A DNA stretch of 64,000 bases from JAGOLU01 sp964488055 (GCA_964488055.1 CAZATL010000003.1:1-64000); one strand, 5' to 3'; positions 35,487-44,440 are shown, counted from the stretch's first letter. Translations and numbers: made by a program. Notes: generated from the sequence alone by a model not told the origin.

Positions 35487-36485
35487 ATGGACGAACTCCA
35501 AAAAAAATACCAGGCTATCCTAGTGGGAGTAGATCTGGACAAAACAAAATCCGACCTCAAGATACTACAGGACAAGACTTATGACCCAGAGTTTTGGGCT
35601 GACATAGAAGGCTCAAAGACCGTCATGAAGGAGATAAAAAGACTAGAGAAACTAATAGACGATGTGGAGATGATCGCTCTTCTTCTTGACGATCATCAAG
35701 AGGATGAGGCCAGGAAGCTCATCGAGGCATACGAGGTGCAGCTTTTTTTGTCGGGACCCCATGACAAAGGTGATTGTATTTTCGGTATTCATGCTGGACA
35801 AGGTGGCACTGAAGCTATGGACTGGGCACACATGTTATACCGTATGTATAGCAGATATTTTGAAAAAAAAGGTTATACAACAGAGACAATCGACTGGGTA
35901 GATGGTGAGGAGGCAGGTATAAAAACTGTCGTCATGAACGTGAGGGGGGAATTTGCTTACGGGCTACTGCGCTGCGAGGCTGGAGTACATCGCTTAGTGA
36001 GGCAATCTCCATTCAATGCAGACAAGTTGAGACAAACGTCTTTCGCTCTCATTGAAGTTCTTCCAATCCTTGAGAAAACAGAGATAGATATAAAAGATTC
36101 TGAACTAGAATGGGATTTCTTCAGGGCAGGTGGACATGGTGGACAAAACGTAAACAAAGTCGCATCAGCAGTCAGACTCACCCACAAACCAACTGGCATT
36201 ATCGTATCATGTCAGACAGAAAGAGAACAAAGACAAAATAGAGAAACAGCACTAAAAATACTGACGTCGAAGCTTTGGCAAATTCGCGAAGATTCACTTA
36301 ACGAAGCTCAAGACAGCTTCAAAAAAGACAAAATAGCGGGATGGGGCAGACAGATACGCTCGTATGTGCTCCACCCATACAAAATGGTGAAAGATCTTCG
36401 TACAGAATATGAAACATCTGATACTGTAGGTGTGCTTGACGGCGACCTTGACCCCTTCATCGAAAGCTACCTAAAAAAGAAATGA
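35487..36485 (+). CDS. prfB: Peptide chain release factor 2
   Basis: 332 residues. QSPFNADKLRQTSFA carries the SPF tripeptide that reads UGA/UAA stop codons, and GGHGGQNVNKVASAVR carries the GGQ motif that triggers peptide release, so this is RF2 rather than RF1. It is about 30 residues shorter than typical RF2 at the N-terminus. The reading frame is continuous: the programmed +1 frameshift with an in-frame TGA found in many bacterial prfB genes is absent. The gene ends with TGA itself. It supports a standard genetic code in this organism. Confidence 0.97.
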   Translation: MDELQKKYQAILVGVDLDKTKSDLKILQDKTYDPEFWADIEGSKTVMKEIKRLEKLIDDVEMIALLLDDHQEDEARKLIEAYEVQLFLSGPHDKGDCIFGIHAGQGGTEAMDWAHMLYRMYSRYFEKKGYTTETIDWVDGEEAGIKTVVMNVRGEFAYGLLRCEAGVHRLVRQSPFNADKLRQTSFALIEVLPILEKTEIDIKDSELEWDFFRAGGHGGQNVNKVASAVRLTHKPTGIIVSCQTEREQRQNRETALKILTSKLWQIREDSLNEAQDSFKKDKIAGWGRQIRSYVLHPYKMVKDLRTEYETSDTVGVLDGDLDPFIESYLKKK

Positions 36486-36503
36486 GACATAAGTGTTTTT
36501 GTC

Positions 36504-36532
36504 TTGCACATTCTGTGTTTTTTTGTTATCCT
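36504..36532 (+). promoter_or_regulatory. Predicted sigma-70 promoter for the gene at 36544
   Basis: TTGCAC (36504-36509), 17-bp spacer, extended -10 TGT-TATCCT (36527-36532); the ATG is 11 nt further on. Confidence 0.6.
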
Positions 36533-36543
36533 GATGCAGCACT

Positions 36544-37020
36544 ATGGTCCATACAAATACCATTCATGAAATTGACAAATTACCAGATAACAATGTTCCT
36601 GTTGATATGCCAAAAAAATCCATCCCAAAACACACAGCTTTTTTTATCTTGTCTTCCATCATCTTACTAGGGATCATAACTGGCACTGTTGTTGCTCTCC
36701 TATCGCCTAGCAAATCATCAGTCACGGGCAAAAATGATGTAGTCATGGTCCCAACAGGCAAAAATGCCCAGAGCGCAGGAGTTCTAGACAAAAAGACATT
36801 CACGGACTCGACGGAGGGGATTCTCAAAGAAGGTGGTTTTGAGGGTGAGGGAAGTCATCATCTTGAGCGAGGCGCAAAAGACCAGACCGCATATCTCACC
36901 TCGAGTACTATAGACATGTCACCGTTCGTTGGTAAAAAGGTAAAGGTGTGGGGGCAAACTCACACAAGCGAAAAGGTAGGTTGGTTCATGGATGTGGGAT
37001 ATATTGAGATCTCAAAGTGA
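36544..37020 (+). CDS. Hypothetical single-pass membrane protein
   Basis: 158 residues. A 30-residue cytoplasmic N-terminus, one membrane helix (about residues 31-52, FFILSSIILLGIITGTVVALL), a polar linker, and a C-terminal domain (about 85-158) with HHLERGAKDQTAYLTSS and PFVGKKVKVWGQTHTSE that looks like a small beta-barrel of the OB type. No enzyme motif. Its position between prfB and ftsE with its own promoter suggests an independent envelope gene; the function is unknown. Confidence 0.7.
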   Translation: MVHTNTIHEIDKLPDNNVPVDMPKKSIPKHTAFFILSSIILLGIITGTVVALLSPSKSSVTGKNDVVMVPTGKNAQSAGVLDKKTFTDSTEGILKEGGFEGEGSHHLERGAKDQTAYLTSSTIDMSPFVGKKVKVWGQTHTSEKVGWFMDVGYIEISK

Positions 37021-37065
37021 CATTATTAGCGTTTTCGAGATACTCGCCTCAAGTCAAATATAAAT

Positions 37066-37740
37066 ATGATCTCATTTTCTGAAGTTACAATTAAGTTTGG
37101 CAATGGAGTGACTGCAATGGAGGATGTCTCGTTCTCTATAGCCAAAAATGAGTTTGTGTTCCTTATTGGAGCATCTGGCGCTGGCAAGAGCACGGTATTG
37201 AGTTGTATTATGGGAGTACATAAGCCCAAAAAAGGCAGTGTAGAGGTCGGCGAGCCACCAGTAAGAGTACAAAAACTAAAAGGACGCAAGTTAGCCCAAC
37301 ATAGGCAAAATATCGGATTTGTCTTCCAGGACTTCAAGATACTACCTTACAAAAATATCATTGAGAATGTCGTTCTCGCACTAAGTGCAAAAGATATACC
37401 TTTGGCATTTCAGAAACAAGAAGCAATGGATGCTCTGGCGAAAGTCGGGCTGCAGAATAAGATCCAAGAATTCCCAGTACAACTATCTGCTGGAGAGTTA
37501 CAGCGCGTCGCAATTGCTAGGGCACTGGCTGGCGACAGACAGATCATTCTCGCAGATGAACCAACTGGTAATCTCGATCCTAAGACCACGTGGGATGTCA
37601 TGAAGCTCTTCACGAATCTCGCAGGCCAAAGGACCATACTTATAGCGACTCACAACATAGATGTAGTAAACAGTCTCAAGAAGCGCACTATCACCCTGGA
37701 CAAAGGCAAAGTCATCGCAGACAAAACTTACGATACATAA
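37066..37740 (+). CDS. ftsE: Cell division ATP-binding protein FtsE
   Basis: 224 residues, a single ABC ATPase domain. Walker A is GASGAGKST (about residues 33-41), the Q-loop is FVFQDFKILPY, the signature is LSAGELQRVAIARA, Walker B is IILADEPTGNLD, and the H-loop is ATHN. FtsE pairs with FtsX, encoded 3 bp downstream, to control septal peptidoglycan hydrolases during division. Here the likely target hydrolase is the coiled-coil protein encoded at 38808. Confidence 0.97.
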   Translation: MISFSEVTIKFGNGVTAMEDVSFSIAKNEFVFLIGASGAGKSTVLSCIMGVHKPKKGSVEVGEPPVRVQKLKGRKLAQHRQNIGFVFQDFKILPYKNIIENVVLALSAKDIPLAFQKQEAMDALAKVGLQNKIQEFPVQLSAGELQRVAIARALAGDRQIILADEPTGNLDPKTTWDVMKLFTNLAGQRTILIATHNIDVVNSLKKRTITLDKGKVIADKTYDT

Positions 37741-37743
37741 ACT

Positions 37744-38637
37744 ATGATCGAAATACTAAACAACATCAGACGCACGCCATTCCAGTCATCGAGCATGTTC
37801 CTAATCCAGTTTTTTGCTGGCTTTTTGCTCCTTGTATCAGTCTCTGTCACTATATTTCTTGTTGCAATTTTCAACAAAGTAGAAACACAGATCCCAGTCA
37901 TTGTTTATTTCAAGCCGACCACTGTCGAGGCTGATATATTCAAACTTCGTGAACAGCTCATAAAATCTGGCAAAGTTGCGAATCTCGACTATATTGATAA
38001 AAAGAAAGCCTTCGAATTTTACAAAAGCCAAAATCAAAACAACCCCCTGCTCCTTGAGATGACATCTGAAGAAAATTTCCCTCCATCCTTTGAGATACAG
38101 GCCACCGAACCAAGATACCTATTTGAGATTGCGAATTTTTTCAAAAACGAAAAGGGTGTAGATGAAGTGCAGTTTGAAAAGCAAACCGTCCAAAGACTCG
38201 TGACTGTCACAAACATACTCCGCACTTCAGTGTTTGTTCTCGCAGTATATCTAGCTGTCATGTCTGTGATCACGCTTATGACCATGGTCATGTTCAAGAT
38301 AGCTCTTCGCAAAGAAGAGATCGAGCTACAACAATTACTTGGAGCAAGTCGGGGAAAGATCGCTCATCCATTTTTTGATGAGGGCAACTTCATAACTATC
38401 CTGTCCACACTTACTGCAATAGGAGTCTACGTGGGACTTATGTTTGTTGTGAGAGACTCTGTGACTGCCTATCTTTTTGGTGTAAAGGATCTTTCTGTGA
38501 ATATATATGGTTCCACATTCGTCGTCTGGCCACTGAACGTCACAACAGTTTCTGCACTTATGGGAATCATATTCGTCTACATCTTTACAATGAATGTGAT
38601 ATCTACAAAGATCGCCACAGATAAATACATCAAGTAA
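37744..38637 (+). CDS. ftsX: Cell division protein FtsX
   Basis: 297 residues with four membrane helices: one near the N-terminus (about residues 20-43), then a 130-residue extracytoplasmic loop (the part that binds the hydrolase coiled coil), and three helices in the C-terminal half flanking the RKEEIELQQLLGASRGKI segment, the FtsX-specific coupling region that meets FtsE. Length and layout are normal for the family. Directly downstream of ftsE; its 3' end is followed by a long array of 7-bp words. Confidence 0.95.
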   Translation: MIEILNNIRRTPFQSSSMFLIQFFAGFLLLVSVSVTIFLVAIFNKVETQIPVIVYFKPTTVEADIFKLREQLIKSGKVANLDYIDKKKAFEFYKSQNQNNPLLLEMTSEENFPPSFEIQATEPRYLFEIANFFKNEKGVDEVQFEKQTVQRLVTVTNILRTSVFVLAVYLAVMSVITLMTMVMFKIALRKEEIELQQLLGASRGKIAHPFFDEGNFITILSTLTAIGVYVGLMFVVRDSVTAYLFGVKDLSVNIYGSTFVVWPLNVTTVSALMGIIFVYIFTMNVISTKIATDKYIK

Positions 38638-38643
38638 AACTTC

Positions 38644-38757
38644 CAATAATCAAGAATCAATCCTCAAGTAAATATCAATCTACAATTTTCAGTGATGTAA
38701 ATTGAAATTTGAATGTTGAAACTTAATTGACTATTGTCATTGATGATTGAAAATTTG
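38644..38757. repeat. Intergenic heptamer-word array, inverted halves
   Basis: The left half reads as 7-bp words beginning CAA (CAATAAT, CAAGAAT, CAATCCT, CAAGTAA; after a 4-base slip CAATCTA, CAATTTT, CAGTGAT). The right half (from 38702) reads as 7-bp words of the complementary kind (TTGAAAT, TTGAATG, TTGAAAC and so on). It fills the gap between ftsX and the next promoter. Confidence 0.85.
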
Positions 38758-38771
38758 CATATGCGACCCCC

Positions 38772-38800
38772 TTGTCTTATAGTTGTTTTTTTGCTATCTT
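38772..38800 (+). promoter_or_regulatory. Predicted sigma-70 promoter of the hydrolase gene
   Basis: TTGTCT (38772-38777), 17-bp spacer, extended -10 TGC-TATCTT (38795-38800); the ATG is 7 nt further on, giving a leaderless transcript. Confidence 0.6.
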
Positions 38801-38807
38801 GTTTGTC

Positions 38808-40064
38808 ATGAAGAAGATGTGTTTTTTGTGTCTACTGGTTTTGTGTCTGCTAACTATTCATATTGCTCCTTTGGGATATGTGTTTGCTGAAGATCCGACA
38901 CCAACACCTACCCCAAATGCCACACAAGTTGCAGAGCGCCAGAAGCTAGAACAAAAAATAAATGAGTACCAAGGCAAACTAAACGAGACTAGAAAACAGC
39001 GCGACACTCTGGATAATCAGCTCAAATATCTAGATACACAGGCGTATGTCACAACACTTCGTATTGAAGAAACAGAAAACAAAGTCGAGGACGTCAAAAA
39101 AGAAACAGAGATACTCACAAACAGGATAGAGACGCTTGATCAGAAACTAGACACGCAGTGGAAGCTTTTCCTTGCCAGCACATATGCTGCGTACAAAAAG
39201 AGACAAGCATCGGTATTTGATCTTATCCTAAATAGCCAAAATGCAGAAGAAATGTTTGCATCAATGAAATACCATGCCCTCGCCCAGAACAATAGACAAA
39301 GGCTACTTGTGCAGACACAAGAAACTAAAATAAACTTCGAAGAACAGAAAAGTCTGCGCGAGAAGAAACAAGATGAGCTCACAAAACTTCAAGACGTACT
39401 GGCAGACCAGAAAGTCAGTCTCGAGAACCAGCAAGTGTCAAAAAAAATCCTAATATCAGCTACCAAAAATAAAGAGAATGAATACCAAAACATCATAGCC
39501 GAGGCCCAAAGACAAATATCAGCGCTAAAAAGCTTTTTCATATCAACTGGCACCAACATAATTGGTGCAAATGCACTTGGAACTGGCGCCGGTGGCTGGT
39601 ATTACTCGCAGCGTGATGAGAGATGGGCAGGTATGCGAATGGGAGACTCTGGGGAGTCAGTACTAGATGTCGGCTGTTTCATAAGCTCTCTTGCCATGGT
39701 ACTAAAATACTATGGACACGACTACACTCCAATGTCATTTGCAAGCTCATCAAGATATTTCTACGGAGGACCATCATCCGGATGCTTCCCCACCTCATAC
39801 GCGACAGCATATGCATGCACACCAAATACATTTAATGGAGGCTGGCCAGGCGGACTCAAATATCGTGAGATAGGCAGGGGTGAGATAGATGGATACTTGG
39901 AGCGAGGAGTACCTGTCATCTCATCTGTCAATGGACAGGGTCACTACATTGTCCTAAAACGCATCGAAAACGGCCAGTACATCATGAATGACCCAATATA
40001 TGGACCAGACCTAAAGGTCGCCGATTATTACAGTCTTTCTGGCCGTTATGCTGTGTTTGAGTGA
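38808..40064 (+). CDS. Secreted coiled-coil peptidoglycan hydrolase with C39-like peptidase domain
   Basis: 418 residues. Signal peptide (about 1-27, ending VFAED), a Thr/Pro linker, then a long coiled coil (about 40-245) like those of EnvC and PcsB, the partners of FtsX. After a short Gly-rich linker comes a papain-like C39_2 domain (about 262-418): catalytic Cys in LDVGCFISSLAMVLKYYG, His in GQGHYIVLKR, and Asn/Asp in YIMNDPIYG. It should cut peptidoglycan peptides at the septum once activated by FtsEX. The ATG at 38808 is chosen because the upstream frame precedes the promoter. Confidence 0.88.
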   Translation: MKKMCFLCLLVLCLLTIHIAPLGYVFAEDPTPTPTPNATQVAERQKLEQKINEYQGKLNETRKQRDTLDNQLKYLDTQAYVTTLRIEETENKVEDVKKETEILTNRIETLDQKLDTQWKLFLASTYAAYKKRQASVFDLILNSQNAEEMFASMKYHALAQNNRQRLLVQTQETKINFEEQKSLREKKQDELTKLQDVLADQKVSLENQQVSKKILISATKNKENEYQNIIAEAQRQISALKSFFISTGTNIIGANALGTGAGGWYYSQRDERWAGMRMGDSGESVLDVGCFISSLAMVLKYYGHDYTPMSFASSSRYFYGGPSSGCFPTSYATAYACTPNTFNGGWPGGLKYREIGRGEIDGYLERGVPVISSVNGQGHYIVLKRIENGQYIMNDPIYGPDLKVADYYSLSGRYAVFE

Positions 40065-41925
40065 TCACACCCTCCCCACTATAGAGAAATCACTCATTTC
40101 ACTTTCTACTTTTTGTCTTTTGGCCATAGCTATATTCCACGCGCCTTTTGCAAATGCGCAGTCAGTTGTCATAAATGAATTTCAGGTTTCCTCTACCCAA
40201 AGTGTCGAAGTGATCAACACGACCGAAAACCCTGTTGATATAAGTGGATGGTATATAGACGACTCCTCAGGCTCAACTTACTACACTATCCCCCAGGGAA
40301 CTATTCTCCATTCGAGGAGTTGCGTGGTTTTTCAGTCGGATTTCAATCTAAATACTGCAAGTGCAGATATAGTAAGATTGTTTGATTCAACATTAAAACC
40401 TATAGAGACTGGCGCTGTTACCATAGACAGCTTTGCTTATTCCCAAGCTCCAGCAAGTGGCAGCTCATATTCTAGGAATCCTGATGGGAGTGGGTCATTT
40501 GCAATATCTTCACCATCATTTGGACTATACAACTCGAGTGGCACAAGTTGTATATATGTTTCGACCCCATCCCAAACACCTACCGTCACTCCGACCCCGA
40601 ATATTCCGCCCACCCCCACGCCCACCACATATCCAGCAAACTTCAAAGATAATATTTATCTATCAGAAATCATGTCCTATCCGCAAACAGGCGACGAGTG
40701 GGTAGAAATATATAACGATAACAATTTTACAGTCAATGTCGTTGACTGGTATATAGATGACCTGGATGATAGTGGTGGTTCACCACTAAAGTTTAGTGGA
40801 ATAATCCCAGCGCACTCATACTTCGTGCAAGACATATCTTCGTCACTTTTCAATAACGATGCAGATATCGCGAGGCTACTTGATGAGAATATGATCGAGG
40901 TATCATTTTTTTCATACTCAAAAAATAACATAGGTCTTTCATGGGGGACAAGTGGCGACATCTTATTGCAGATATTTTGTCAACAATCCCCTACCAAAAA
41001 TACTAATAATGCAGATTGCATCGAAGCGACACCCACACTTACACTCACTCCAACCAAAACTCCAACATCCACAAAGACTCCTACGCTTACTCAAACACCG
41101 ACACAAGCATATGAAACAATATCTGGGATATTCATAACAGAGATATTTCCACGCACAGATACAGACCATCCGAAAGAATGGGTAGAGATCTACAACGATA
41201 ACAGATTTGCAGTCAATCTAAGAGAGTGGCATCTTGGAGACTCATCAGACAGAGAGATGCAAATGTTTACTGTCGATATAGATCCATACAAATACGGGGT
41301 GATCGAACTTTCATCATCAAGACTCAATAATGACGGTGACACAGTTTATCTGATGGACCCAAACCAAAATGTGGTCGATGAGTTTGCATATACTAGCTCT
41401 GAAGTATCAACTAGCTGGGGCAGAAAGAGTGGCAGCTTCCAAGAGTGGTGCATGCAATCTCCGTCAAAAGGTGATTACAACAAACAATGCCTCGTGAGTC
41501 CTACACACACCCCAACTCGTACACCAACATTCACGAAAACTCCCACACCAACACGTACTCCCACACCACAGAAAGCAACAAACATGACAGATATCTCAAG
41601 CCTAAAGAATTCTTCAACACCATTTAATAGCGCGCAGAATGTGATGGGCATCTCATCTGTCAAAAAGAAAATTGCGATGTCATATACCCCAAGATTAGAT
41701 GTTGGCAATAAGAACAACGCTTTCCCCTTGAGTTTTGCTGTACATGCAGCCCAAAATACAGACGAGTTAGATGACAGTAAATATGCCGAAACAAACACAT
41801 CATACTTGCCGTATAATGATCCGATTTTAGGCACAATCATAATTGTGGTTTTGTCGCTTGTAGTTGGATTTTTGACATCTGATATATGGAAAAAATGGGA
41901 AGAAGATCAAAAGCCTTACTTCTGA
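40048..41925 (+). CDS. Surface protein with three lamin-tail (LTD) domains
   Basis: 625 residues. Signal peptide (about 1-37, cleavage after ANA), three LTD beta domains (about 40-150, 205-315, 360-470) each with a W(V)E(I/V).N or SVEVINTT core and GW/DW.I.D motifs, joined by Thr/Pro-rich linkers with repeated PT pairs, and a C-terminal membrane helix (about 595-612) with a charged tail. LTD domains bind surfaces, DNA or other proteins; the layout fits an outward-facing, anchored protein. The start overlaps the hydrolase stop by 17 bp, implying coupled expression. Confidence 0.85.
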   Translation: MLCLSDHTLPTIEKSLISLSTFCLLAIAIFHAPFANAQSVVINEFQVSSTQSVEVINTTENPVDISGWYIDDSSGSTYYTIPQGTILHSRSCVVFQSDFNLNTASADIVRLFDSTLKPIETGAVTIDSFAYSQAPASGSSYSRNPDGSGSFAISSPSFGLYNSSGTSCIYVSTPSQTPTVTPTPNIPPTPTPTTYPANFKDNIYLSEIMSYPQTGDEWVEIYNDNNFTVNVVDWYIDDLDDSGGSPLKFSGIIPAHSYFVQDISSSLFNNDADIARLLDENMIEVSFFSYSKNNIGLSWGTSGDILLQIFCQQSPTKNTNNADCIEATPTLTLTPTKTPTSTKTPTLTQTPTQAYETISGIFITEIFPRTDTDHPKEWVEIYNDNRFAVNLREWHLGDSSDREMQMFTVDIDPYKYGVIELSSSRLNNDGDTVYLMDPNQNVVDEFAYTSSEVSTSWGRKSGSFQEWCMQSPSKGDYNKQCLVSPTHTPTRTPTFTKTPTPTRTPTPQKATNMTDISSLKNSSTPFNSAQNVMGISSVKKKIAMSYTPRLDVGNKNNAFPLSFAVHAAQNTDELDDSKYAETNTSYLPYNDPILGTIIIVVLSLVVGFLTSDIWKKWEEDQKPYF

Positions 41926-42329
41926 AAGTTGCTTGTTGGTTACCAGCTATATGCTGGATGATTATTATCTTTCTTTTTTCTTCAAGACAGAGTGTCTCTG
42001 TTGCAAGTAATTTCTGGCTTAATTTTGTCTTCTTTAAGTCTATTCATATAGCAGAATATGCCATATTGACGGCGCTTAATGCGTTTGCGATAAGATCTAG
42101 TTCTAGTGGCATCAACGTAAGTAATATTGCACTATTTTCTTCAGTCATGGCTGTTTTGTATGGCTCACTCGACGAGCTTCATCAGACATTTGTACCAACA
42201 AGAAGCGGACAGGTGCTAGATGTTCTTATTGACGCAATCGGAGTATTTTCTGTATACTCATTGCTGAAAGTCTATGAAAAAAATCCGAAGGTTTTTGCAC
42301 CATATATTCGTTTCTGGAAAACACAATAA
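41886..42329 (+). CDS. VanZ-like membrane protein
   Basis: 147 residues with four membrane segments. IHIAEYAILTAL and SLDELHQTFVPTRSGQVLDVLIDAIG are the VanZ-family hallmarks. VanZ of enterococci lowers teicoplanin sensitivity, but most homologues have no known role beyond the envelope. Overlaps the LTD gene by 40 bp and the next gene by 56 bp. An ATG at 41895 is an alternative start. Confidence 0.88.
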   Translation: MEKMGRRSKALLLKVACWLPAICWMIIIFLFSSRQSVSVASNFWLNFVFFKSIHIAEYAILTALNAFAIRSSSSGINVSNIALFSSVMAVLYGSLDELHQTFVPTRSGQVLDVLIDAIGVFSVYSLLKVYEKNPKVFAPYIRFWKTQ

Positions 42330-43194
42330 CCACCAGGCTCATTCTGTGTCCCATGGCACCCTCACTGCCATTTTGTTTTTGTCTATCGCTTGCGTGTCGA
42401 CGCTACCTCATATTGGAATAGATAATGGTGGTAGTGGTATGGGATCTGTACTTGGTTTTGCAACAGACATAAAGTCCGAATCTCTGCTAGAGGTTACAAA
42501 TGGGCAAAGAATCGCAAATGGTCTACCAGCACTTCGTGAGAACGCCAAGCTAGCACAGGCTGCACTTGCCAAGGCAGAAGACATGTATGCCAAAGGATAC
42601 TGGGCACATTTTGGCCCAGATGGTGAGACACCATGGACTTTTATTTTGTCCCAAGATTACGACTACGAGTATGCTGGCGAGAATCTAGCTAAGAATTTCA
42701 TGACAAGCAGTGCTGTTGTTGACGCTTGGATGAATTCTCCTACACACAGAGCAAATATTCTAAATGGCAATTACAAAGATGTTGGATATGCTGTGCTTGA
42801 CGGCAACCTAAACGGCGAGGACACGACACTAGTTGTGCAGATGTTTGGAACCACACAGAGCAATAATTTTCAAACTGTAAAAGCTGCAAATACCTCAAAT
42901 ACTGAGAGCGACGTGGTACCAGCAGCAGATGAGAAGCGTGTAGAAGTGCCGGCGGGATCAGCAGAAACGAGAACAGAGACTAAGGTTGTTTCGCCGAAAA
43001 TAAATCTATTGCCAGCTTATCAATTTCTGTCAGGCATCATCGTTGCATTTCTCATAATTGCTTTTGCTATTGACCTGTTTCATATAAGTAGAACAGACTT
43101 CCATAGACATCGTGGCAAGCATATTGCTCATCTTATATTTCTTATTGCAGCTCTCGCAGGTATATATATGATTGGGTCTGGAGGAATACTATAA
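42274..43194 (+). CDS. CAP/SCP-domain membrane-anchored protein
   Basis: 306 residues. N-terminal membrane helix (about 30-47), then a CAP domain (about 65-190): YWAHFGPDGETPW, YAGENLAKNF and AWMNSPTHRANILN carry the conserved His, Glu and HR residues of the cavity. A linker rich in Ala and Glu is followed by two C-terminal membrane helices (about 245-265 and 283-303). Bacterial CAP proteins are secreted, often of unknown activity. It is the last gene of the run hydrolase-LTD-VanZ-CAP, all overlapping, which points to one envelope operon. Confidence 0.88.
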   Translation: MKKIRRFLHHIFVSGKHNNHQAHSVSHGTLTAILFLSIACVSTLPHIGIDNGGSGMGSVLGFATDIKSESLLEVTNGQRIANGLPALRENAKLAQAALAKAEDMYAKGYWAHFGPDGETPWTFILSQDYDYEYAGENLAKNFMTSSAVVDAWMNSPTHRANILNGNYKDVGYAVLDGNLNGEDTTLVVQMFGTTQSNNFQTVKAANTSNTESDVVPAADEKRVEVPAGSAETRTETKVVSPKINLLPAYQFLSGIIVAFLIIAFAIDLFHISRTDFHRHRGKHIAHLIFLIAALAGIYMIGSGGIL

Positions 43195-43197
43195 ATA

Positions 43198-43232
43198 CAA
43201 GATTCAAGCGACAATAAACAAGGCTCAATATT
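43198..43232. repeat. Intergenic heptamer-word array
   Basis: Five 7-bp words in register (CAAGATT, CAAGCGA, CAATAAA, CAAGGCT, CAATATT), starting 3 bases after the stop of the CAP gene. Same CAA-initial style as at 38644 and 55816. Confidence 0.85.
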
Positions 43233-43264
43233 AATAGCAATAATTGACAAAGAATACATAAAAT

Positions 43265-43549
43265 ATGAAACACATGATTAGACACATCAAACATGAGATC
43301 TGGCACAATCACGTTTTTGATTATTTATTCCTGGCAACAGCAGCTGTCTTCTTTGTATTGTCAATGAGACTCTTCTCTGGAGAAAAGACTATGCAGATGC
43401 TGCTTGTCATAGCTTTCGCCGGTTTTTATATCATTTGGGGGATGTATCATCATATAATCTCAAAGACAATGCGAATAAAGATCATGCTTGAGTATGTGCT
43501 TGTTGGAGTATCGGTGCTCTTTTTCTTGTTGACTATTGCATTGAGGTAA
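43265..43549 (+). CDS. Small three-helix membrane protein
   Basis: 94 residues: a His-rich N-terminus (MKHMIRHIKHEIWHNH) followed by three membrane helices (about 19-37, 43-60, 73-92). No family motif. Small proteins of this look are frequent in CPR genomes next to envelope genes, which is only a general impression. It lies 70 bp downstream of the CAP gene after a heptamer array. Confidence 0.65.
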   Translation: MKHMIRHIKHEIWHNHVFDYLFLATAAVFFVLSMRLFSGEKTMQMLLVIAFAGFYIIWGMYHHIISKTMRIKIMLEYVLVGVSVLFFLLTIALR

Positions 43550-43566
43550 TGGAAAAAATGGGTGAT

Positions 43567-43594
43567 TTGATTTTTTGCCGTTAGTCTCTACAAT
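43567..43594 (+). promoter_or_regulatory. Predicted promoter of the nucleotidyltransferase gene
   Basis: TTGATT (43567-43572), 16-bp spacer, TACAAT (43589-43594); the ATG at 43615 is 20 nt further on. Confidence 0.45.
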
Positions 43595-43614
43595 ACTACA
43601 AGTTATAGAAATAT

Positions 43615-44340
43615 ATGAAAGGAATAATACTAGCTGGCGGAAGTGCCACAAGACTTCGGCCACTTACGAAGATTACGTCTAAGCAGCTTCTTCCTGTGTA
43701 CAACAAGCCAATGATCTACTACCCCATTGAGACTCTAGTCAAAGCAGGGATAAAAGACATTCTGATCATCATTTCTCCAGAATATGCTGGACATTTCCTA
43801 AACCTACTTGGTACTGGCAAGGACTTTGGATGTAGGTTTACTTACGAGATACAGGAAAAGCCAAAGGGTTTGTCTGATGCCTTCATAGTAGGTGAGCAAT
43901 TTATAAAAGATGACAATGTGACCATGGTGCTTGGAGATAATCTTTTTGACTACGATTTTACCAATGAAATTGGTTCATTTGAAACTGGTGGGCATGTATT
44001 TGCACTCAAGGTTCCCGACCCACAAAGATACGCTGTGGTGGAATTTGATAAAAATATGAAGGTGATCTCTATTGAAGAAAAGCCAAAATTACCAAAGAGT
44101 GACTATGCTGTACCAGGTCTTTATATATTTGATAAGAGAGCATCAGAATTTGCAAAGAATGTAAAGCCTTCAGAGCGAGGCGAACTCGAGATCCCAGACC
44201 TTTATAATCAATACTTAGCAAAAGGAGAATTGAAAGTATCTGTAATTGATTGTGTATGGGAAGATGCAGGGACTTTTGACAGTTTACTTCGGGCCAACAA
44301 TTATTGGGCAGAAAAATCAAAATTATCACAAAAATCATAA
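43615..44340 (+). CDS. Sugar-1-phosphate nucleotidyltransferase, RmlA/RfbA-like
   Basis: 241 residues. LAGGSATRLRPLT is the nucleotide-binding loop, KQLLPVYNKPMIYYP the substrate segment, LGDNLFDY the metal site, and VWEDAGTFDSLL the sugar-binding end. This is the glucose-1-phosphate thymidylyltransferase pattern in the short form, without the C-terminal helical extension of 290-residue RmlA. It makes a dNDP-sugar, probably the donor for surface glycan enzymes elsewhere in the window; RmlB, C and D are not in this window. A terminator follows before rpoB. Confidence 0.9.
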   Translation: MKGIILAGGSATRLRPLTKITSKQLLPVYNKPMIYYPIETLVKAGIKDILIIISPEYAGHFLNLLGTGKDFGCRFTYEIQEKPKGLSDAFIVGEQFIKDDNVTMVLGDNLFDYDFTNEIGSFETGGHVFALKVPDPQRYAVVEFDKNMKVISIEEKPKLPKSDYAVPGLYIFDKRASEFAKNVKPSERGELEIPDLYNQYLAKGELKVSVIDCVWEDAGTFDSLLRANNYWAEKSKLSQKS

Positions 44341-44365
44341 CCAAAACAAACATAAAACCACAATA

Positions 44366-44411
44366 AAACCAACCCTTTTGAGCAATCAGCGCGGGGTGGT
44401 TTCTTTTTCTG
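44366..44411 (+). terminator. Intrinsic terminator upstream of rpoB
   Basis: AAACCAACCC (44366-44375) pairs with GGGGTGGTTT (44393-44402) with one mismatch, a 17-base loop, and a T-rich run after. It separates the nucleotidyltransferase gene from the rpoB promoter 2 bp away. Confidence 0.65.
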
Positions 44412-44412
44412 T

Positions 44413-44440
44413 TTGACATTTGGCTATAATTCTGTATAAT
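44413..44440 (+). promoter_or_regulatory. Near-consensus promoter of the rpoB-rpoC block
   Basis: Perfect TTGACA (44413-44418) and TATAAT (44435-44440), 16 bp apart. A second TATAAT at 44425-44430 is too close to serve the same -35. The leader to the rpoB ATG is about 62 nt, unlike the leaderless pattern elsewhere. Confidence 0.8.

Noticed and set aside
40600..41580. Thr/Pro repeats in the LTD protein as a contingency tandem repeat
   Set aside because: The codons vary and the units are irregular; this is an ordinary low-complexity linker.
44425..44430. First TATAAT as the rpoB -10
   Set aside because: Only 6 bp from the -35; the second TATAAT at 44435 has the correct 16-bp spacing.
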